DNA of 64,000 nt from Limnohabitans sp. Jir61 (GTDB lineage: Bacteria; Pseudomonadota; Gammaproteobacteria; Burkholderiales; Burkholderiaceae_C), in NCBI RefSeq assembly GCF_003063545.1, contig NZ_NESD01000001.1, forward strand, positions 744,001-808,000, given 5' to 3'. The translations under genes were made by a program, and so were the position numbers. The notes under the pieces were generated by a model. It worked only from the letters and a program-made list of their open reading frames with translations. It did no database searches and was not told the DNA's origin. How positions within the stretch are numbered: the first letter of the stretch is position 1; the number at the start of each line of letters is the position of its first letter. Positions 41,866 to 51,826 of this stretch are shown in pieces.

Positions 41866-42600
41866 GTGACTCAAAACCGATTTGCCAATCGGCGTGAAGC
41901 CTTTTGGCATGGCATACGTGATGCCATGGGCGCGCCCGTGTTAGTTCTGTTTGCAGGCATGGTTGGTTTCGGTGCCATGGGGCGCTCCCATGGCTTCGAT
42001 GCATGGATGACGGGCCTCACCAGCTTGCTGATGTTTGCGCTTCCTGGTCAGGTGGTGATGCTAGAGATGTTCATCTCTGGCTCATCTTTGTTAGCCATCG
42101 GCTTTGCTGTGACGCTGACCTCGACTAGATTTGTCACAATGGTGGTGACCCTCTTTCCCCAACTCCACCGACGAGACCGCAACCCCTTGTTGTACTTGTG
42201 GGTGCATATGCTGGCCATGACTGCATGGGCGGTGTCGATGCGAGAGTTTCCAGCCATCTCGCCTAAACACCGTTTGAATTACTTCATCGGCTTGGCATTA
42301 CCTTGCTGGCTCATTTCGCCTTTGGGTACGGTGTTGGGCTACTACGTGGCGGGCTGGGTGCCAGCGGCTGTCACTTTGGGTTTGGTCTTCATCAATCCCT
42401 TGTTTTTCTTGCTCACATTCACCGATGTGAAGCCTTGGGCCAATCGCATCGCCATTGGCTTGGGTTGCATACTAGGCCCCGCATTTTTCATGGTTGATGC
42501 AGACAGCAGTTTGTTACTGACTGGCTTGGTGGGCGGCACGCTGGCCTACCGGATGGATCGCCGTTGGTTTCGTCCACGCCCCATAGAGGTGCAAGCATGA
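41866..42600 (+). CDS. azlC: AzlC family branched-chain amino acid exporter subunit
   Basis: 244 residues from GTG 41866. Hydrophobic protein with the AzlC pattern: MGAPVLVLFAGMVGFGAM, FALPGQVVMLEMFISGSSLLAIGFAVTLTSTRFVTMVVTLFPQL, and NRNPLLYLWVHMLAMTAWAV-like segment. Works with AzlD as an exporter of branched-chain amino acids. Its stop overlaps the azlD start by four bases. Confidence 0.88.
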   Translation: MTQNRFANRREAFWHGIRDAMGAPVLVLFAGMVGFGAMGRSHGFDAWMTGLTSLLMFALPGQVVMLEMFISGSSLLAIGFAVTLTSTRFVTMVVTLFPQLHRRDRNPLLYLWVHMLAMTAWAVSMREFPAISPKHRLNYFIGLALPCWLISPLGTVLGYYVAGWVPAAVTLGLVFINPLFFLLTFTDVKPWANRIAIGLGCILGPAFFMVDADSSLLLTGLVGGTLAYRMDRRWFRPRPIEVQA

Positions 42601-42947
42601 ACGCCGAGATGCAAGGGTGGGGTGTTTGGCTCGCGCTGAGTGCGGCCTGCGTCGGAACATATATTTGTCGTGCAGCGGGTGTGAAGTTGTCGGGGCACAT
42701 TCATCAAGACAGCGAGGTGTTTCGCTGGCTGTCTGCTGTGACCTACGCCATGGTGGCTGCTCTGACGGTTCGCATGATTTTGATGCCTTTGGGTTTATTG
42801 GCCTCCGTGCCGATTTTTCTTCGCGTGCTGATTTGTGCGCTGAGCCTTGCTGTCATGGTCTCTAGCCCGCAACGCCGATTGGTGCCAGCCTTGCTCACGG
42901 GCACGCTGCTGATGCTTGCTTATGGTATCTATCGCGGCAACCCTTAG
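42597..42947 (+). CDS. azlD: AzlD family protein
   Basis: 116 residues from ATG 42597, overlapping azlC (ATGA). Three or four membrane helices: GVWLALSAACVGTYICRAAGV, FRWLSAVTYAMVAALTVRMIL and LLTGTLLMLAYGIYRG. Small partner of AzlC. Confidence 0.87.
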   Translation: MNAEMQGWGVWLALSAACVGTYICRAAGVKLSGHIHQDSEVFRWLSAVTYAMVAALTVRMILMPLGLLASVPIFLRVLICALSLAVMVSSPQRRLVPALLTGTLLMLAYGIYRGNP

Positions 42948-43002
42948 TTTTGAAGGGTTTGCGCATGACGAACCTACAATTCGCCTGCAACTCTAAGGCA
43001 TC

Positions 43003-43761
43003 ATGAATATCCTGATTTCCAATGACGATGGCTTTCAAGCCCCGGGCATCTTGGCCCTGTACGAAGCACTCAAAGATCTGGGGCGTGTCGAAGTGGTCGC
43101 GCCTGAGCACAACAACAGTGCCAAGTCCAACGCGCTGACCTTGCATTCACCTTTGTATGTGCACCAAGCCAGCAATGGCTTTCGCTATGTCAATGGCACA
43201 CCGGCTGATTGTGTGCACATCGCGCTCACAGGCTTGTTGGACTTCAAGCCCGACCTCGTGGTGTCTGGTATCAACAACGGGGCCAACATGGGCGATGACA
43301 CCATTTATTCAGGCACGGTGGGCGCAGCCATGGAGGGCTATTTGTTTGGTGTGCCTGCCATTGCGTTTTCACAAGTCGACAGGGGCTGGGGGCACATTGA
43401 TGCTGCGGCAGCCAAAGCGCGTGAGCTGGTCCAACAAATGATGGCTCAAGGGCATGTGGGCGGATTGCCTTGGTTGCTCAATGTGAACGTTCCCAATCAG
43501 CCATTAGAAAAAATTAAACCCTTACGTGTGACGCGCCTGGGGCGTCGTCATTCGGCAGAGCGCGTCATCACGCAAACCAGTCCACGTGGTGAAACCATGT
43601 ACTGGATTGGCAATGCAGGAGCTGCCAAAGACGACAGCGATGGCACTGACTTTCATGCCACGTTTGAAGGGCATATGTCGGTCACGCCCTTGCATGTGGA
43701 CGTGACCGAACATGCCAGCTTGCCTGAATGGACCCAGCGCTTGCGCGGAGCACGCGCATGA
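43003..43761 (+). CDS. surE: 5'/3'-nucleotidase SurE
   Basis: 252 residues. MNILISNDDGFQAPGI is the SurE metal-binding N-terminus, VVAPEHNNSAKSNALTL and LVVSGINNGANMGDDTIYSGTVGAAMEG complete the active site. Survival protein that hydrolyses nucleoside monophosphates. Start of the surE-pcm-nlpD group; its stop overlaps the pcm start by four bases. Confidence 0.95.
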   Translation: MNILISNDDGFQAPGILALYEALKDLGRVEVVAPEHNNSAKSNALTLHSPLYVHQASNGFRYVNGTPADCVHIALTGLLDFKPDLVVSGINNGANMGDDTIYSGTVGAAMEGYLFGVPAIAFSQVDRGWGHIDAAAAKARELVQQMMAQGHVGGLPWLLNVNVPNQPLEKIKPLRVTRLGRRHSAERVITQTSPRGETMYWIGNAGAAKDDSDGTDFHATFEGHMSVTPLHVDVTEHASLPEWTQRLRGARA

Positions 43762-44561
43762 AGCAGCGTCCCAGTTTTCCTGCGCGCTTAGATTCGGGCA
43801 AACCACAAGCTCCGCCCAAAACATTGCTGGGTGCCACGCGCGTGGTGACGCCACAGTCGCCTGCGCGGGCCAAGCCTGCGGGCACAGTCAGCCCTACGGG
43901 CGTGGGTTTGGATTCATCCGCCATTCGCGCCCGAATGGTGCAAAAGCTGGCAAAGCAGGGCGTTGATGATGAGGTGGTGCTTGAAGCAATGGGGCGTGTC
44001 GAACGCCATCGTTTTGTAGACAGTGCCTTGGTCAACCAAGCCTATGAAGACACAAGCTTGCCGATTGGCTTGGGGCAAACCATTTCAAAGCCCAATGTTG
44101 TGGCCCGCATGATTGCGCTATTGCTTGAAGCACCTGGTCTGCAAGGGGCAACCACGATGGGACGCGTGCTTGAGATTGGCACGGGCTGCGGTTATCAAGC
44201 GGCTGTATTGGCTTGTGTGGCTCGCGAGGTCTACAGCATCGAGCGCCTGCGTGGTCTGCACGACAAGGCGCGAGAGAACCTGCGCCCCATGCGCCTGCCA
44301 AATGTTCACTTGATTTTTGGCGATGGCATGTTGGGGTACGCACAAGGGGCACCCTACAGCGCCATCATCTCAGCAGCGGGTGGCGAGAACGTGCCACAAG
44401 CTTGGATTGACCAACTGGCGATGGGGGGGCGATTGGTTGCACCCACACACACCAGCACCGGTCAGCAGGCATTGGTTGTGATTGATAAAACACCCCAAGG
44501 CTTGCAACACACTCTGCTCGAGGCCGTAAACTTTGTACCTCTAAAATCAGGCATTGCTTGA
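43758..44561 (+). CDS. pcm: Protein-L-isoaspartate O-methyltransferase
   Basis: 267 residues from ATG 43758. The first 50 or so residues are a Pro/Ala-rich extension beyond the usual family start. SSAIRARMVQKLAKQGVDDEVVLEAMGRVERHRFV, then GLGQTISKPNVVARMI and the AdoMet loop VLEIGTGCGYQAAVLACVA are family motifs. Repairs isoaspartyl residues in aged proteins. Coupled to surE by a four-base overlap. Confidence 0.94.
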   Translation: MKQRPSFPARLDSGKPQAPPKTLLGATRVVTPQSPARAKPAGTVSPTGVGLDSSAIRARMVQKLAKQGVDDEVVLEAMGRVERHRFVDSALVNQAYEDTSLPIGLGQTISKPNVVARMIALLLEAPGLQGATTMGRVLEIGTGCGYQAAVLACVAREVYSIERLRGLHDKARENLRPMRLPNVHLIFGDGMLGYAQGAPYSAIISAAGGENVPQAWIDQLAMGGRLVAPTHTSTGQQALVVIDKTPQGLQHTLLEAVNFVPLKSGIA

Positions 44562-44577
44562 AAATAGGGAAATAAGA

Positions 44578-45375
44578 ATGTTTCGTGCCGGAATATGGGG
44601 ACTTGCTGCCCTTGTGGCAGCCATAGCGCTGTCAGGTTGCTCCAATAAAGGGCGCTTAGCACCTGTAGACGACCACTCCATCGGTGGGGTGCGTGGTACA
44701 TCGCGTGTCCTGCCTGGTGCTGAAAATGCAGGCAAACCTGGCTATTACACGGTCAAACCCGGCGACACATTGATTCGTATCGGTATGGATAACGGTCAAA
44801 GTGGTCGTGACATTGCTCGCTGGAATAAGTTAGACAACCCAAATGTGATTGAAACAGGACAGGTGTTGCGTGTCATTCCGCCACAGCAAGAAATCGTTGT
44901 AGCGAAACCCGCAGTTGCTGCACCTATGCCTGCTGCATCCCCAGCTTCTGCTGCGAAACCCAACACAGTCGTTCCAGCTATGCCTGCAGCAGACGCGACT
45001 ACAGATGATGTTGTGAGTTTTCAATGGCCCGCTCGCGGCAATTTGATTGCCGGTTTTGATGAAGCTAAAAACAAAGGCTTAGACATTGGTGGCAAAGCTG
45101 GTGACCCAGTGTTGGCTGCTGCAGACGGTCGTGTGGTTTACGCAGGCGCTGGTTTGCGTGGCTATGGCAACCTCATCATCATCAAACACAACAACACGTA
45201 TTTGACGGCCTACGCGCACAACCAAACCTTGTCGGTCAAAGAAGACCAAGTCATCAAGCGCGGCCAAAAAATTGCAGAGATGGGCAATAGCGATGCTGAC
45301 CAAGTGAAGCTGCATTTTGAAATTCGCCGTCAAGGCAAGCCGGTCGATCCTGCTAGATATTTGTCTGCCAACTGA
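44578..45375 (+). CDS. nlpD: NlpD-like lipoprotein, LysM plus M23 peptidase domain
   Basis: 265 residues from ATG 44578. Lipobox LSGC at residues 19-22. LysM domain [44 protein letters not shown], an Ala/Pro-rich linker, then a degenerate M23 domain ([49 protein letters not shown], then [19 protein letters not shown]). The first metal His of HxxxD is replaced (GLDIGGK), as in amidase activators. Likely activates a cell-wall amidase at the septum. In related genomes rpoS follows nlpD; here rlmD follows directly (TGATG). Confidence 0.93.
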   Translation: MFRAGIWGLAALVAAIALSGCSNKGRLAPVDDHSIGGVRGTSRVLPGAENAGKPGYYTVKPGDTLIRIGMDNGQSGRDIARWNKLDNPNVIETGQVLRVIPPQQEIVVAKPAVAAPMPAASPASAAKPNTVVPAMPAADATTDDVVSFQWPARGNLIAGFDEAKNKGLDIGGKAGDPVLAAADGRVVYAGAGLRGYGNLIIIKHNNTYLTAYAHNQTLSVKEDQVIKRGQKIAEMGNSDADQVKLHFEIRRQGKPVDPARYLSAN

Positions 45376-46769
45376 TGAGCGAAATCACCTTAGAAAAACA
45401 ATGGCCTGACAACGCGCTCACCATCGAATCGATGGATATGGAAGCGCAGGGTGTGGGTCACCGCGCCGATGGCAAAGTCGTGTTTGTCGATGGCGCGTTG
45501 CCCTTTGAGGTGGTTCGTGCCAATGTGCATCGTAAAAAAGACAATTGGGAAAAGGCTTCGCTGCTTGAGGTGTTGCACGAATCGTCGCAGCGCGTAACTC
45601 CTGGTTGCCCGCACTTTGGCTTGCACGCCGGTGCTTGTGGTGGCTGCAAGATGCAGCACTTGGATGCGGCCGCTCAAATCGCCGTCAAGCAACGCGCCTT
45701 AGAAGACAACCTATGGCACTTGGGTAAGGTCAAAGCCGAAACTATTTTGCGGCCTATTCAGGGGCCTGCATGGGGCTATCGTTTCCGCGCCCGTTTGTCG
45801 GTGCGCTATGTGGTGAAAAAGGGCGAAGTGTTGGTTGGTTTCCACGAACGCAAGAGTCGCTATGTGGCGGATATGCGCCAATGCCCCATCTTGCCACCGC
45901 ATGTGGATGCCATGCTCATGCCGTTGCGCAAGCTGATTGGCGGCATGGATGCACGTGAGACTCTGCCGCAAATTGAATTGGCTTGTGGCGATGAAGTGAC
46001 CGCCTTGGTGCTGCGTCACATGGAGCCATTGAGCCCAAGCGACATGAACGCTTTGCGCGATTTCGCTGACAAGCACAACGTGCAGTGGTGGCTCCAGTCC
46101 AAAGGGCCAGACACGGTGTGTTTGATGGATGGTGCTTTGGGTGAACCGTTGTCTTATGCCTTGCCAGAGTTTGGCATCACCATGCCTTTCAAACCGACCG
46201 ATTTCACGCAGGTCAATCCACACATCAACCGTGTGTTGGTCACGCGTGCTTTGCGTTTGCTCGATGTGCAGCCGACGGAGCGCGTGATTGATTGGTTCTG
46301 CGGATTGGGTAACTTCACTTTGCCTTTGGCCACACTCGCCCGTGAGGTCTTGGGTATTGAAGGTAGCGAGGCTCTGGTTGCGCGCTCTGGTGAAAACTAT
46401 GCGGTCAACCAGGCGAATCGTAAAAAACCGCTGGCGCCCACAAGTTTCGTGGTGCGTAACCTGTTTGAGATGACGCCCGAGTTGTTGCGTCAAGATGGCG
46501 CGGCAGATAAGTGGCTGGTGGATCCCCCTCGCGAAGGTGCGTTCTCACTGGTGCAAGCCTTGGCCGAAATGCATCAGCAGCCAGAGTTGTGTCTTGGCTG
46601 GACACCACCAAAACGCATTGTGTACGTGAGCTGCAACCCCTCGACCTTGGCGCGTGATGCTGGGGTGTTGGTCAATTCAGCTGGCTATCGCATGACGTTC
46701 GCGGGGGCAGTGAATATGTTTCCGCATACAGCTCACGTTGAAAGCATGGCCGTATTTGATTTGGCCTAA
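45375..46769 (+). CDS. rlmD: 23S rRNA (uracil-1939-C5)-methyltransferase RlmD
   Basis: 464 residues. N-terminal TRAM-like domain ([35 protein letters not shown]), iron-sulfur Cys in [19 protein letters not shown], AdoMet motif [22 protein letters not shown] and the nucleophile Cys in [12 protein letters not shown]. Methylates U1939 of 23S rRNA. The start codon overlaps the nlpD stop, so the two are coupled. Confidence 0.95.
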   Translation: MSEITLEKQWPDNALTIESMDMEAQGVGHRADGKVVFVDGALPFEVVRANVHRKKDNWEKASLLEVLHESSQRVTPGCPHFGLHAGACGGCKMQHLDAAAQIAVKQRALEDNLWHLGKVKAETILRPIQGPAWGYRFRARLSVRYVVKKGEVLVGFHERKSRYVADMRQCPILPPHVDAMLMPLRKLIGGMDARETLPQIELACGDEVTALVLRHMEPLSPSDMNALRDFADKHNVQWWLQSKGPDTVCLMDGALGEPLSYALPEFGITMPFKPTDFTQVNPHINRVLVTRALRLLDVQPTERVIDWFCGLGNFTLPLATLAREVLGIEGSEALVARSGENYAVNQANRKKPLAPTSFVVRNLFEMTPELLRQDGAADKWLVDPPREGAFSLVQALAEMHQQPELCLGWTPPKRIVYVSCNPSTLARDAGVLVNSAGYRMTFAGAVNMFPHTAHVESMAVFDLA

Positions 46770-46795
46770 ATCGAAGAGTTCAAAAATCTGCGGAC

Positions 46796-46827
46796 GTAAA
46801 AAAGGGACCTTACGGTCCCTTTTTTAC
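46796..46827. terminator. Bidirectional rho-independent terminator
   Basis: GTAAAAAAGGGACC TTAC GGTCCCTTTTTTAC: 14-base perfect arms around a four-base loop, with A-run and T-run on opposite sides. It serves rlmD (plus) and the convergent Bax-inhibitor gene (minus). Confidence 0.93.
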
Positions 46828-46842
46828 AAGTACTTGGAACGC

Positions 46843-47529
46843 TTATTCGCGCTCGCCACCAAAGATGCCGAGCAAAGCCAGCAAACTTTGGAACACGTTG
46901 ATGATGTCCAAGTACAAGGTCAGAGTGGCGCTGATGTAGTTGGTTTCGCCGCCGTCCATCACTTGCTTCAAGTCGTACAACATGAAGGCGCTGAAGATGG
47001 CCATGGACAACATGGAAATCACCATCATGCCAGCGGATGAGCCGACGAACATGTTGATGATGCTGCCCACCATCAAGACCACCACACCCACCATGAGCCA
47101 TTTGGCCATGCCAGACAAGTCGCGCTTGATGACTGTGGCCAAGCTGGCCATCACAAAGAACACGCCAGCTGTGCCTGCAAAAGCAGTCATCACCAACTCT
47201 GCACCATTCTTAAAGCCCAAGACCATAGCAATCATGCGCGAGAGCACGATGCCCATGAAGAAGGTGAAGCCCAGTAGCACGTATACGCCAGTGGCGCTTT
47301 CTTTGGTGCGTTCGATGGCGTAAATGAAGCCGAACGCGCCGGCCATCATCAGGATCATGCCCATCACGCCTGAGAAGGCGTGGCCGAGGCCTGTTGACAC
47401 GCCAAGCCATGCGCCCAAGACGGTGGGCAACATGCTGATGGCGAGCAACCAGTAAGTGTTACGGACCACGCGGTTGCGTTCTGCTGTCGGCAGAACGTAG
47501 TAGTCGATGTTTTGAATGTTGTCATTCAT
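46843..47529 (-). CDS. Bax inhibitor-1/YccA family membrane protein
   Basis: 228 residues, seven hydrophobic helices with the YccA/BI-1 pattern: RNVVRNTYWLLAISMLPTVLGAWLG-like start, then GGETNYISATLTLYLDIINVFQSLLALLG at the C-terminus (BI-1 signature around NxYLDxINxF). Family members are ion or Ca2+ leak channels or modulators of the FtsH protease. Stands alone with a divergent promoter from the GlcG-like gene. Confidence 0.91.
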   Translation of the reverse strand: MNDNIQNIDYYVLPTAERNRVVRNTYWLLAISMLPTVLGAWLGVSTGLGHAFSGVMGMILMMAGAFGFIYAIERTKESATGVYVLLGFTFFMGIVLSRMIAMVLGFKNGAELVMTAFAGTAGVFFVMASLATVIKRDLSGMAKWLMVGVVVLMVGSIINMFVGSSAGMMVISMLSMAIFSAFMLYDLKQVMDGGETNYISATLTLYLDIINVFQSLLALLGIFGGERE

Positions 47530-47699
47530 GTGTAGCTCTCCTATAAACCTGATGATTCAGATGGGGCGAATTCTAGAGGTTTCAAGTGGCGCTGGACTAT
47601 CGCTTACTTTTAGTGAGGTTTCTTTTGTGTTTGGGTGGGGTAGTGGGGCTTATAGAGTCGGTATGCTTGAGGTTTTCTTACTTTTCAAACTTATCACAC

Positions 47700-48107
47700 A
47701 TGAAAACCAAGCACTACCTCGAATCCGCAGATGTCAAAGCCATTGCCGCCGCAGCTGAAGCAGAAGCTTTGAAAAACAATTGGGCTGTGACCATTGCCAT
47801 CGTGGATGACGGTGGTCATTTGCTGAATCTGCATCGTTTAGACGGCGCACCTGCCATTTCGTCACACATCGCCCCGGCCAAAGCTCACACCGCAGCGTTG
47901 GGCCGTCGTGAAAGCAAGATTTACGAAGACGTTATCAATGGTGGTCGCGTGTCGTTTGTGACAGCGCCTGAAGTCAAAGGCATGCTCGAAGGTGGTGTGC
48001 CCATCATGAAAGACGGCCAATGCATTGGCGCGGTTGGCGTGAGCGGTGTGAAATCTAATGAAGATGCACAAATTGCCAAGGCTGGCATTGCCGCCATCGG
48101 TTTGTAA
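47700..48107 (+). CDS. GlcG/HbpS family heme-binding protein
   Basis: 135 residues from ATG 47700; the ORF-track start includes an out-of-place hydrophobic stretch from a different upstream region. The HbpS pattern is complete: YLESADVKAIAAAAEAEALKNNWAVTIAIVDDGGHLLNLHRLDGAPAISSHIAPAKAHTAALGRRES, ending CIGAVGVSGVKSNEDAQIAKAGI. Small octameric proteins that bind heme or act as unknown stress proteins. Soluble, no signal peptide. Confidence 0.9.
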   Translation: MKTKHYLESADVKAIAAAAEAEALKNNWAVTIAIVDDGGHLLNLHRLDGAPAISSHIAPAKAHTAALGRRESKIYEDVINGGRVSFVTAPEVKGMLEGGVPIMKDGQCIGAVGVSGVKSNEDAQIAKAGIAAIGL

Positions 48108-48120
48108 GCTAGAGCGATTC

Positions 48121-48159
48121 AAAAAAGCCCCGCTGCTTTGATGGTTGCGGGGCTTTTTT
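48121..48159. terminator. Bidirectional rho-independent terminator
   Basis: AAAAAAGCCCCGC and GCGGGGCTTTTTT are perfect 13-base arms separated by 13 bases. It ends the GlcG-like gene and, on the other strand, the convergent ppsR gene. Confidence 0.93.
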
Positions 48160-48174
48160 GTATGCTCAGCGCGT

Positions 48175-49002
48175 TTAGTAAATCAAACGCTCAGGGTTGA
48201 TTTCTTGCAGGATGGTGGTGGCAATTTCTTCAATGCTCTTATGCGTCGTGGATAACCAACGAATACCCGCACGGCGCATCATGGCTTCTGCCTCCGCCAC
48301 TTCATGGCGACAGTTGGGCAAGCTGGCGTATTTGGAGTCGGGGCGGCGCTCATTGCGAATTTCGCTCAGGCGTTCGGGTTGGATCGTCAGGCCAAAAATC
48401 TTCTTTTTGTGTGGCATCAGTGCAGGTGGCAACTGGCGGCGCTCAAAGTCTTCGGGGATGAGCGGGTAGTTCGAGGCTTTCAAGCCGTGCTGCATGGCTA
48501 AGTAAAGGCTGGTTGGGGTCTTGCCGCTGCGGCTCACGCCGACCAAGATCACGTCCGATAACTCCAAATCACGGTTGAGCTGGCCATCGTCATGGGCCAA
48601 GCTGAAGTTGATCGCCTCAATGCGGTCGCGATACGCCTTGCTTTTACTGGCGTCTGAGAATCGACCCACGCGGTGGTTTGACTTGATGCCTAGCTCTTGT
48701 TCTAGTGGGTTCACGAAGGTGCCAAACATGTCCATGAGCATGGTTTTGCCTTTGCAGCCCTCCAAGATGACGGTTAGCACCTCCATGTTCACCAGGGTGG
48801 TGAACACAATCGGTTTGCGGCCTTCCAGTTCACCTGTGTGCAAGATTTGTCGTACGGCTTGGTGTGCCTTGTCTACGGAGTCGACGAATGGCACGCGGAT
48901 GTGGCGAAATTTCACTTCGAACTGGGCCAAGATGGCGTTGCCAAAGGTCTCTGCAGTGATACCTGTGCCGTCAGACACAAAGAAAACGGTGGGATTGGGC
49001 AT
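48175..49002 (-). CDS. ppsR: PEP synthase regulatory protein (PpsR)
   Basis: 275 residues of the DUF299 kinase/pyrophosphorylase family. [22 protein letters not shown] is the N-terminal family signature and [31 protein letters not shown] contains the P-loop. It inactivates PEP synthase by phosphorylation and reactivates it by phosphorolysis. It is divergent from ppsA with a 166-base shared promoter region. Confidence 0.94.
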   Translation of the reverse strand: MPNPTVFFVSDGTGITAETFGNAILAQFEVKFRHIRVPFVDSVDKAHQAVRQILHTGELEGRKPIVFTTLVNMEVLTVILEGCKGKTMLMDMFGTFVNPLEQELGIKSNHRVGRFSDASKSKAYRDRIEAINFSLAHDDGQLNRDLELSDVILVGVSRSGKTPTSLYLAMQHGLKASNYPLIPEDFERRQLPPALMPHKKKIFGLTIQPERLSEIRNERRPDSKYASLPNCRHEVAEAEAMMRRAGIRWLSTTHKSIEEIATTILQEINPERLIY

Positions 49003-49168
49003 GAAAAACTTTCAATAGGTCATCACGTGTTTGAGCGGGGAAGGCGACTGGTCGGCCACCTACAATGCTCCATTATCCGAATTTCGCCATGCAGACTTTC
49101 GACCCATTCGAAAAAATACAAAGTCGCCGCGCTGCCTGGCCGCCAGTTTTAACTTTTGGAGCTTGTCT

Positions 49169-51559
49169 ATGACTGCACTTTTCAGCCCAACCGCCTTGGT
49201 TGTTCCTTTTGAAAAACTTCGAATGACTGACGTCGAGTCGGTTGGCGGTAAAAACGCCAGCCTCGGCGAAATGATTTCGCAATTGCCTACTGGCGTTCGC
49301 GTGCCTACTGGCTTTGCCACCACGGCGCATGCCTTCCGTGAGTTCTTGGCTTACGACGGCTTGGCCGACAAAATCAACGCCCGTTTGGACAAGCTCGACA
49401 CCGAAGACGTGCGTGCCTTGGCCGAAGCTGGCGCCGAAATTCGCGCCATGGTGGAAGCCCAGCCTTTTCCAGCCGACTTGCAAAAAGCCATCACTGAGGC
49501 TTTTGCCACCTTGTCTGAAGGCAATGCTGCCGCCACATTTGCGGTGCGTTCATCTGCCACCGCCGAAGATTTGCCCGACGCCTCGTTCGCCGGTCAACAA
49601 GAAACTTTCTTGAACGTGCACGGCATTGACGAAGTGCTGCACAAGATGAAAGAAGTGTTTGCCTCGTTGTACAACGACCGCGCCATCAGCTACCGCGTGC
49701 ACAAGGGCTTCGCACACGCCGATGTGGCTTTGTCTGCGGGCGTGCAACGCATGGTGCGTTCTGACACGGGCGCAGCCGGTGTGATGTTCACCATCGACAC
49801 TGAATCAGGTTTTGAAGATGTCGTCTTCATCACATCGAGCTACGGCCTCGGAGAGACCGTGGTGCAGGGCGCTGTGAACCCCGACGAATTCTATGTACAC
49901 AAGCCAACCTTGAAGGCTGGCAAGCGCGCTGTGATTCGCCGCAACTTGGGTTCTAAGCTCATTGAAATGGTGTTCTCTACCGCAGAAGAGAAAAAAGCCA
50001 CTGGCAAATTGGTCAAGACCGTGGATGTGCCCACAGAGTTGCGCAACCGCTACTCATTGACCGACGCTGACGTCGAGCAATTAGCCCACTACGCCATGGT
50101 GATTGAGGCCCATTACGGCCGACCTATGGACATCGAATGGGGCAAAGACGGCACAGACGGCCAGCTTTACATCTTGCAAGCGCGTCCAGAAACCGTGAAG
50201 AGTCAAGCCAAAGGCCAAGCCGAACTGCGCTACAAACTCAAAGGTCACAGCACTGTGTTGGCCGAAGGCCGCGCGATTGGCCAAAAGATTGGTACCGGTC
50301 CTGTGCGTTTGGTGCACAACATCAGCGAGATGGACACGGTCCAACCTGGCGACGTGTTGGTGACCGACATGACCGACCCCAACTGGGAACCTGTGATGAA
50401 GCGCGCCAGCGCCATCGTCACCAACCGTGGTGGCCGTACTTGCCACGCCGCCATCATTGCGCGTGAGTTGGGTATTCCTGCAGTGGTGGGTTGCGGTGAT
50501 GCAACCGAGCGCCTGAAAGACGGCACCTTGGTGACCGTGAGCTGCTCTGAAGGCGACACCGGTTTGATTTACGACGGTTTGCTTGAAACCGAAGTGACCG
50601 AAGTGCAACGCGGCGAAATGCCCAAGATCAAGACCAAAATCATGATGAACGTGGGTAACCCACAGTTGGCGTTTGACTTCTGCCAGTTGCCCAACGAAGG
50701 CGTGGGCTTGGCCCGTTTGGAGTTCATCATCAACAACAACATTGGTGTGCACCCCAAGGCCATTCTTGACTACCCCAACGTCGATGCCGATTTGAAGAAG
50801 GCCGTCGAGTCTGTGGCGCGTGGCCATGCATCTCCTCGCGCCTTTTACGTGGATAAAGTGGCCGAAGGCATTGCGACCATCGCTGCGGCGTTCTGGCCAA
50901 AGCCAGTCATCGTGCGTATGTCCGACTTCAAGTCCAACGAATACCGCAAACTCATTGGTGGCAGCCGCTACGAACCAGAGGAAGAGAATCCAATGTTGGG
51001 CTTCCGTGGTGCAGCACGCTACATCAGCGAAGACTTCGGTGAAGCCTTTGCGATGGAATGCGAAGCCATGCGTCGCGTGCGCGAAGACATGGGCTTGACC
51101 AACGTGCAAGTCATGGTGCCTTTCGTACGTACCTTGGGCCAAGCCGAGCGCGTGACCAACTTGTTGGCCGAGCACGGCTTGAAGCGCGGTGAGAACGATC
51201 TCAAAGTCATCATGATGTGCGAAGTGCCGAGCAACGCGATTCTTGCTGATGACTTTTTGAAGTTCTTTGATGGCTTCTCGATCGGTTCTAACGACTTGAC
51301 CCAGCTCACGTTGGGCCTAGACCGTGACTCGGGTTTGGAATTGTTGGCCGCTGACTTTGACGAGCGCGACCCTGCTGTGAAAGCTTTGCTGAGCAAGGCT
51401 ATCGCTGCATGTTTGGCGCAAGGCAAGTACGTGGGCATCTGCGGCCAAGGCCCCAGCGACCACCCCGACTTCGCGCACTGGTTGGCAGACGAGGGCATCA
51501 GCTCCATCTCGCTCAACCCAGACAGCGTGATTGACACTTGGAAGTCATTGGCCAAGTAA
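49169..51559 (+). CDS. ppsA: Phosphoenolpyruvate synthase
   Basis: 796 residues from ATG 49169; the ORF-track start adds 46 non-homologous residues. N-terminal nucleotide-binding domain ([15 protein letters not shown]), swivelling phospho-His domain with [21 protein letters not shown], and C-terminal PEP barrel ending in [30 protein letters not shown] (Cys near the active site). Converts pyruvate, ATP and water to PEP, AMP and phosphate for gluconeogenesis, fitting a bacterium that grows on organic acids. Regulated by the divergent PpsR. Confidence 0.96.
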   Translation: MTALFSPTALVVPFEKLRMTDVESVGGKNASLGEMISQLPTGVRVPTGFATTAHAFREFLAYDGLADKINARLDKLDTEDVRALAEAGAEIRAMVEAQPFPADLQKAITEAFATLSEGNAAATFAVRSSATAEDLPDASFAGQQETFLNVHGIDEVLHKMKEVFASLYNDRAISYRVHKGFAHADVALSAGVQRMVRSDTGAAGVMFTIDTESGFEDVVFITSSYGLGETVVQGAVNPDEFYVHKPTLKAGKRAVIRRNLGSKLIEMVFSTAEEKKATGKLVKTVDVPTELRNRYSLTDADVEQLAHYAMVIEAHYGRPMDIEWGKDGTDGQLYILQARPETVKSQAKGQAELRYKLKGHSTVLAEGRAIGQKIGTGPVRLVHNISEMDTVQPGDVLVTDMTDPNWEPVMKRASAIVTNRGGRTCHAAIIARELGIPAVVGCGDATERLKDGTLVTVSCSEGDTGLIYDGLLETEVTEVQRGEMPKIKTKIMMNVGNPQLAFDFCQLPNEGVGLARLEFIINNNIGVHPKAILDYPNVDADLKKAVESVARGHASPRAFYVDKVAEGIATIAAAFWPKPVIVRMSDFKSNEYRKLIGGSRYEPEEENPMLGFRGAARYISEDFGEAFAMECEAMRRVREDMGLTNVQVMVPFVRTLGQAERVTNLLAEHGLKRGENDLKVIMMCEVPSNAILADDFLKFFDGFSIGSNDLTQLTLGLDRDSGLELLAADFDERDPAVKALLSKAIAACLAQGKYVGICGQGPSDHPDFAHWLADEGISSISLNPDSVIDTWKSLAK

Positions 51560-51565
51560 TACGCC

Positions 51566-51826
51566 TTGACACAGCAGCCCTCTTCAGCCTCTGAGCACGA
51601 GGCGCCGTATCCAACAACGATCGACGTTACGGCCTTGCCGGCGCGGTCGTGGTGGGGCGTGGTGGGGCTGGTGGTGTTAACGGTTGGGTCTTTGGGTTTA
51701 GCATGGTTGTTTCCTAACGCAACCATGCTTCATTTTTTGTGGGTCGCACAAGCGGTCCCCGTGCTGTATTTGTTATTGGCATGGTGGGGGACGCAGACCT
51801 CGCATCTGAATGATGATGTATCTTAA
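51566..51826 (+). CDS. Small membrane protein, possible symporter partner
   Basis: 86 residues from TTG 51566, without a clear Shine-Dalgarno, so the start is uncertain. Two membrane helices (VVGLVVLTVGSLGLAWLF and LHFLWVAQAVPVLYLLLAWW). It overlaps the next gene, an SSS symporter, by 17 bases. In related operons a small DUF4212-type protein precedes such symporters; the placement and two-helix layout fit, but the sequence is divergent. Confidence 0.65.
   Translation: MTQQPSSASEHEAPYPTTIDVTALPARSWWGVVGLVVLTVGSLGLAWLFPNATMLHFLWVAQAVPVLYLLLAWWGTQTSHLNDDVS

Noticed and set aside
45711-46493. 260-residue minus-strand ORF opposite rlmD
   Set aside because: Shadow of a conserved gene with no recognisable motif or ribosome binding site.
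50081-51175. 364-residue minus-strand ORF opposite ppsA
   Set aside because: Lies wholly antisense to a strongly conserved enzyme; low-complexity His/Gly/Val-rich translation typical of a shadow frame.
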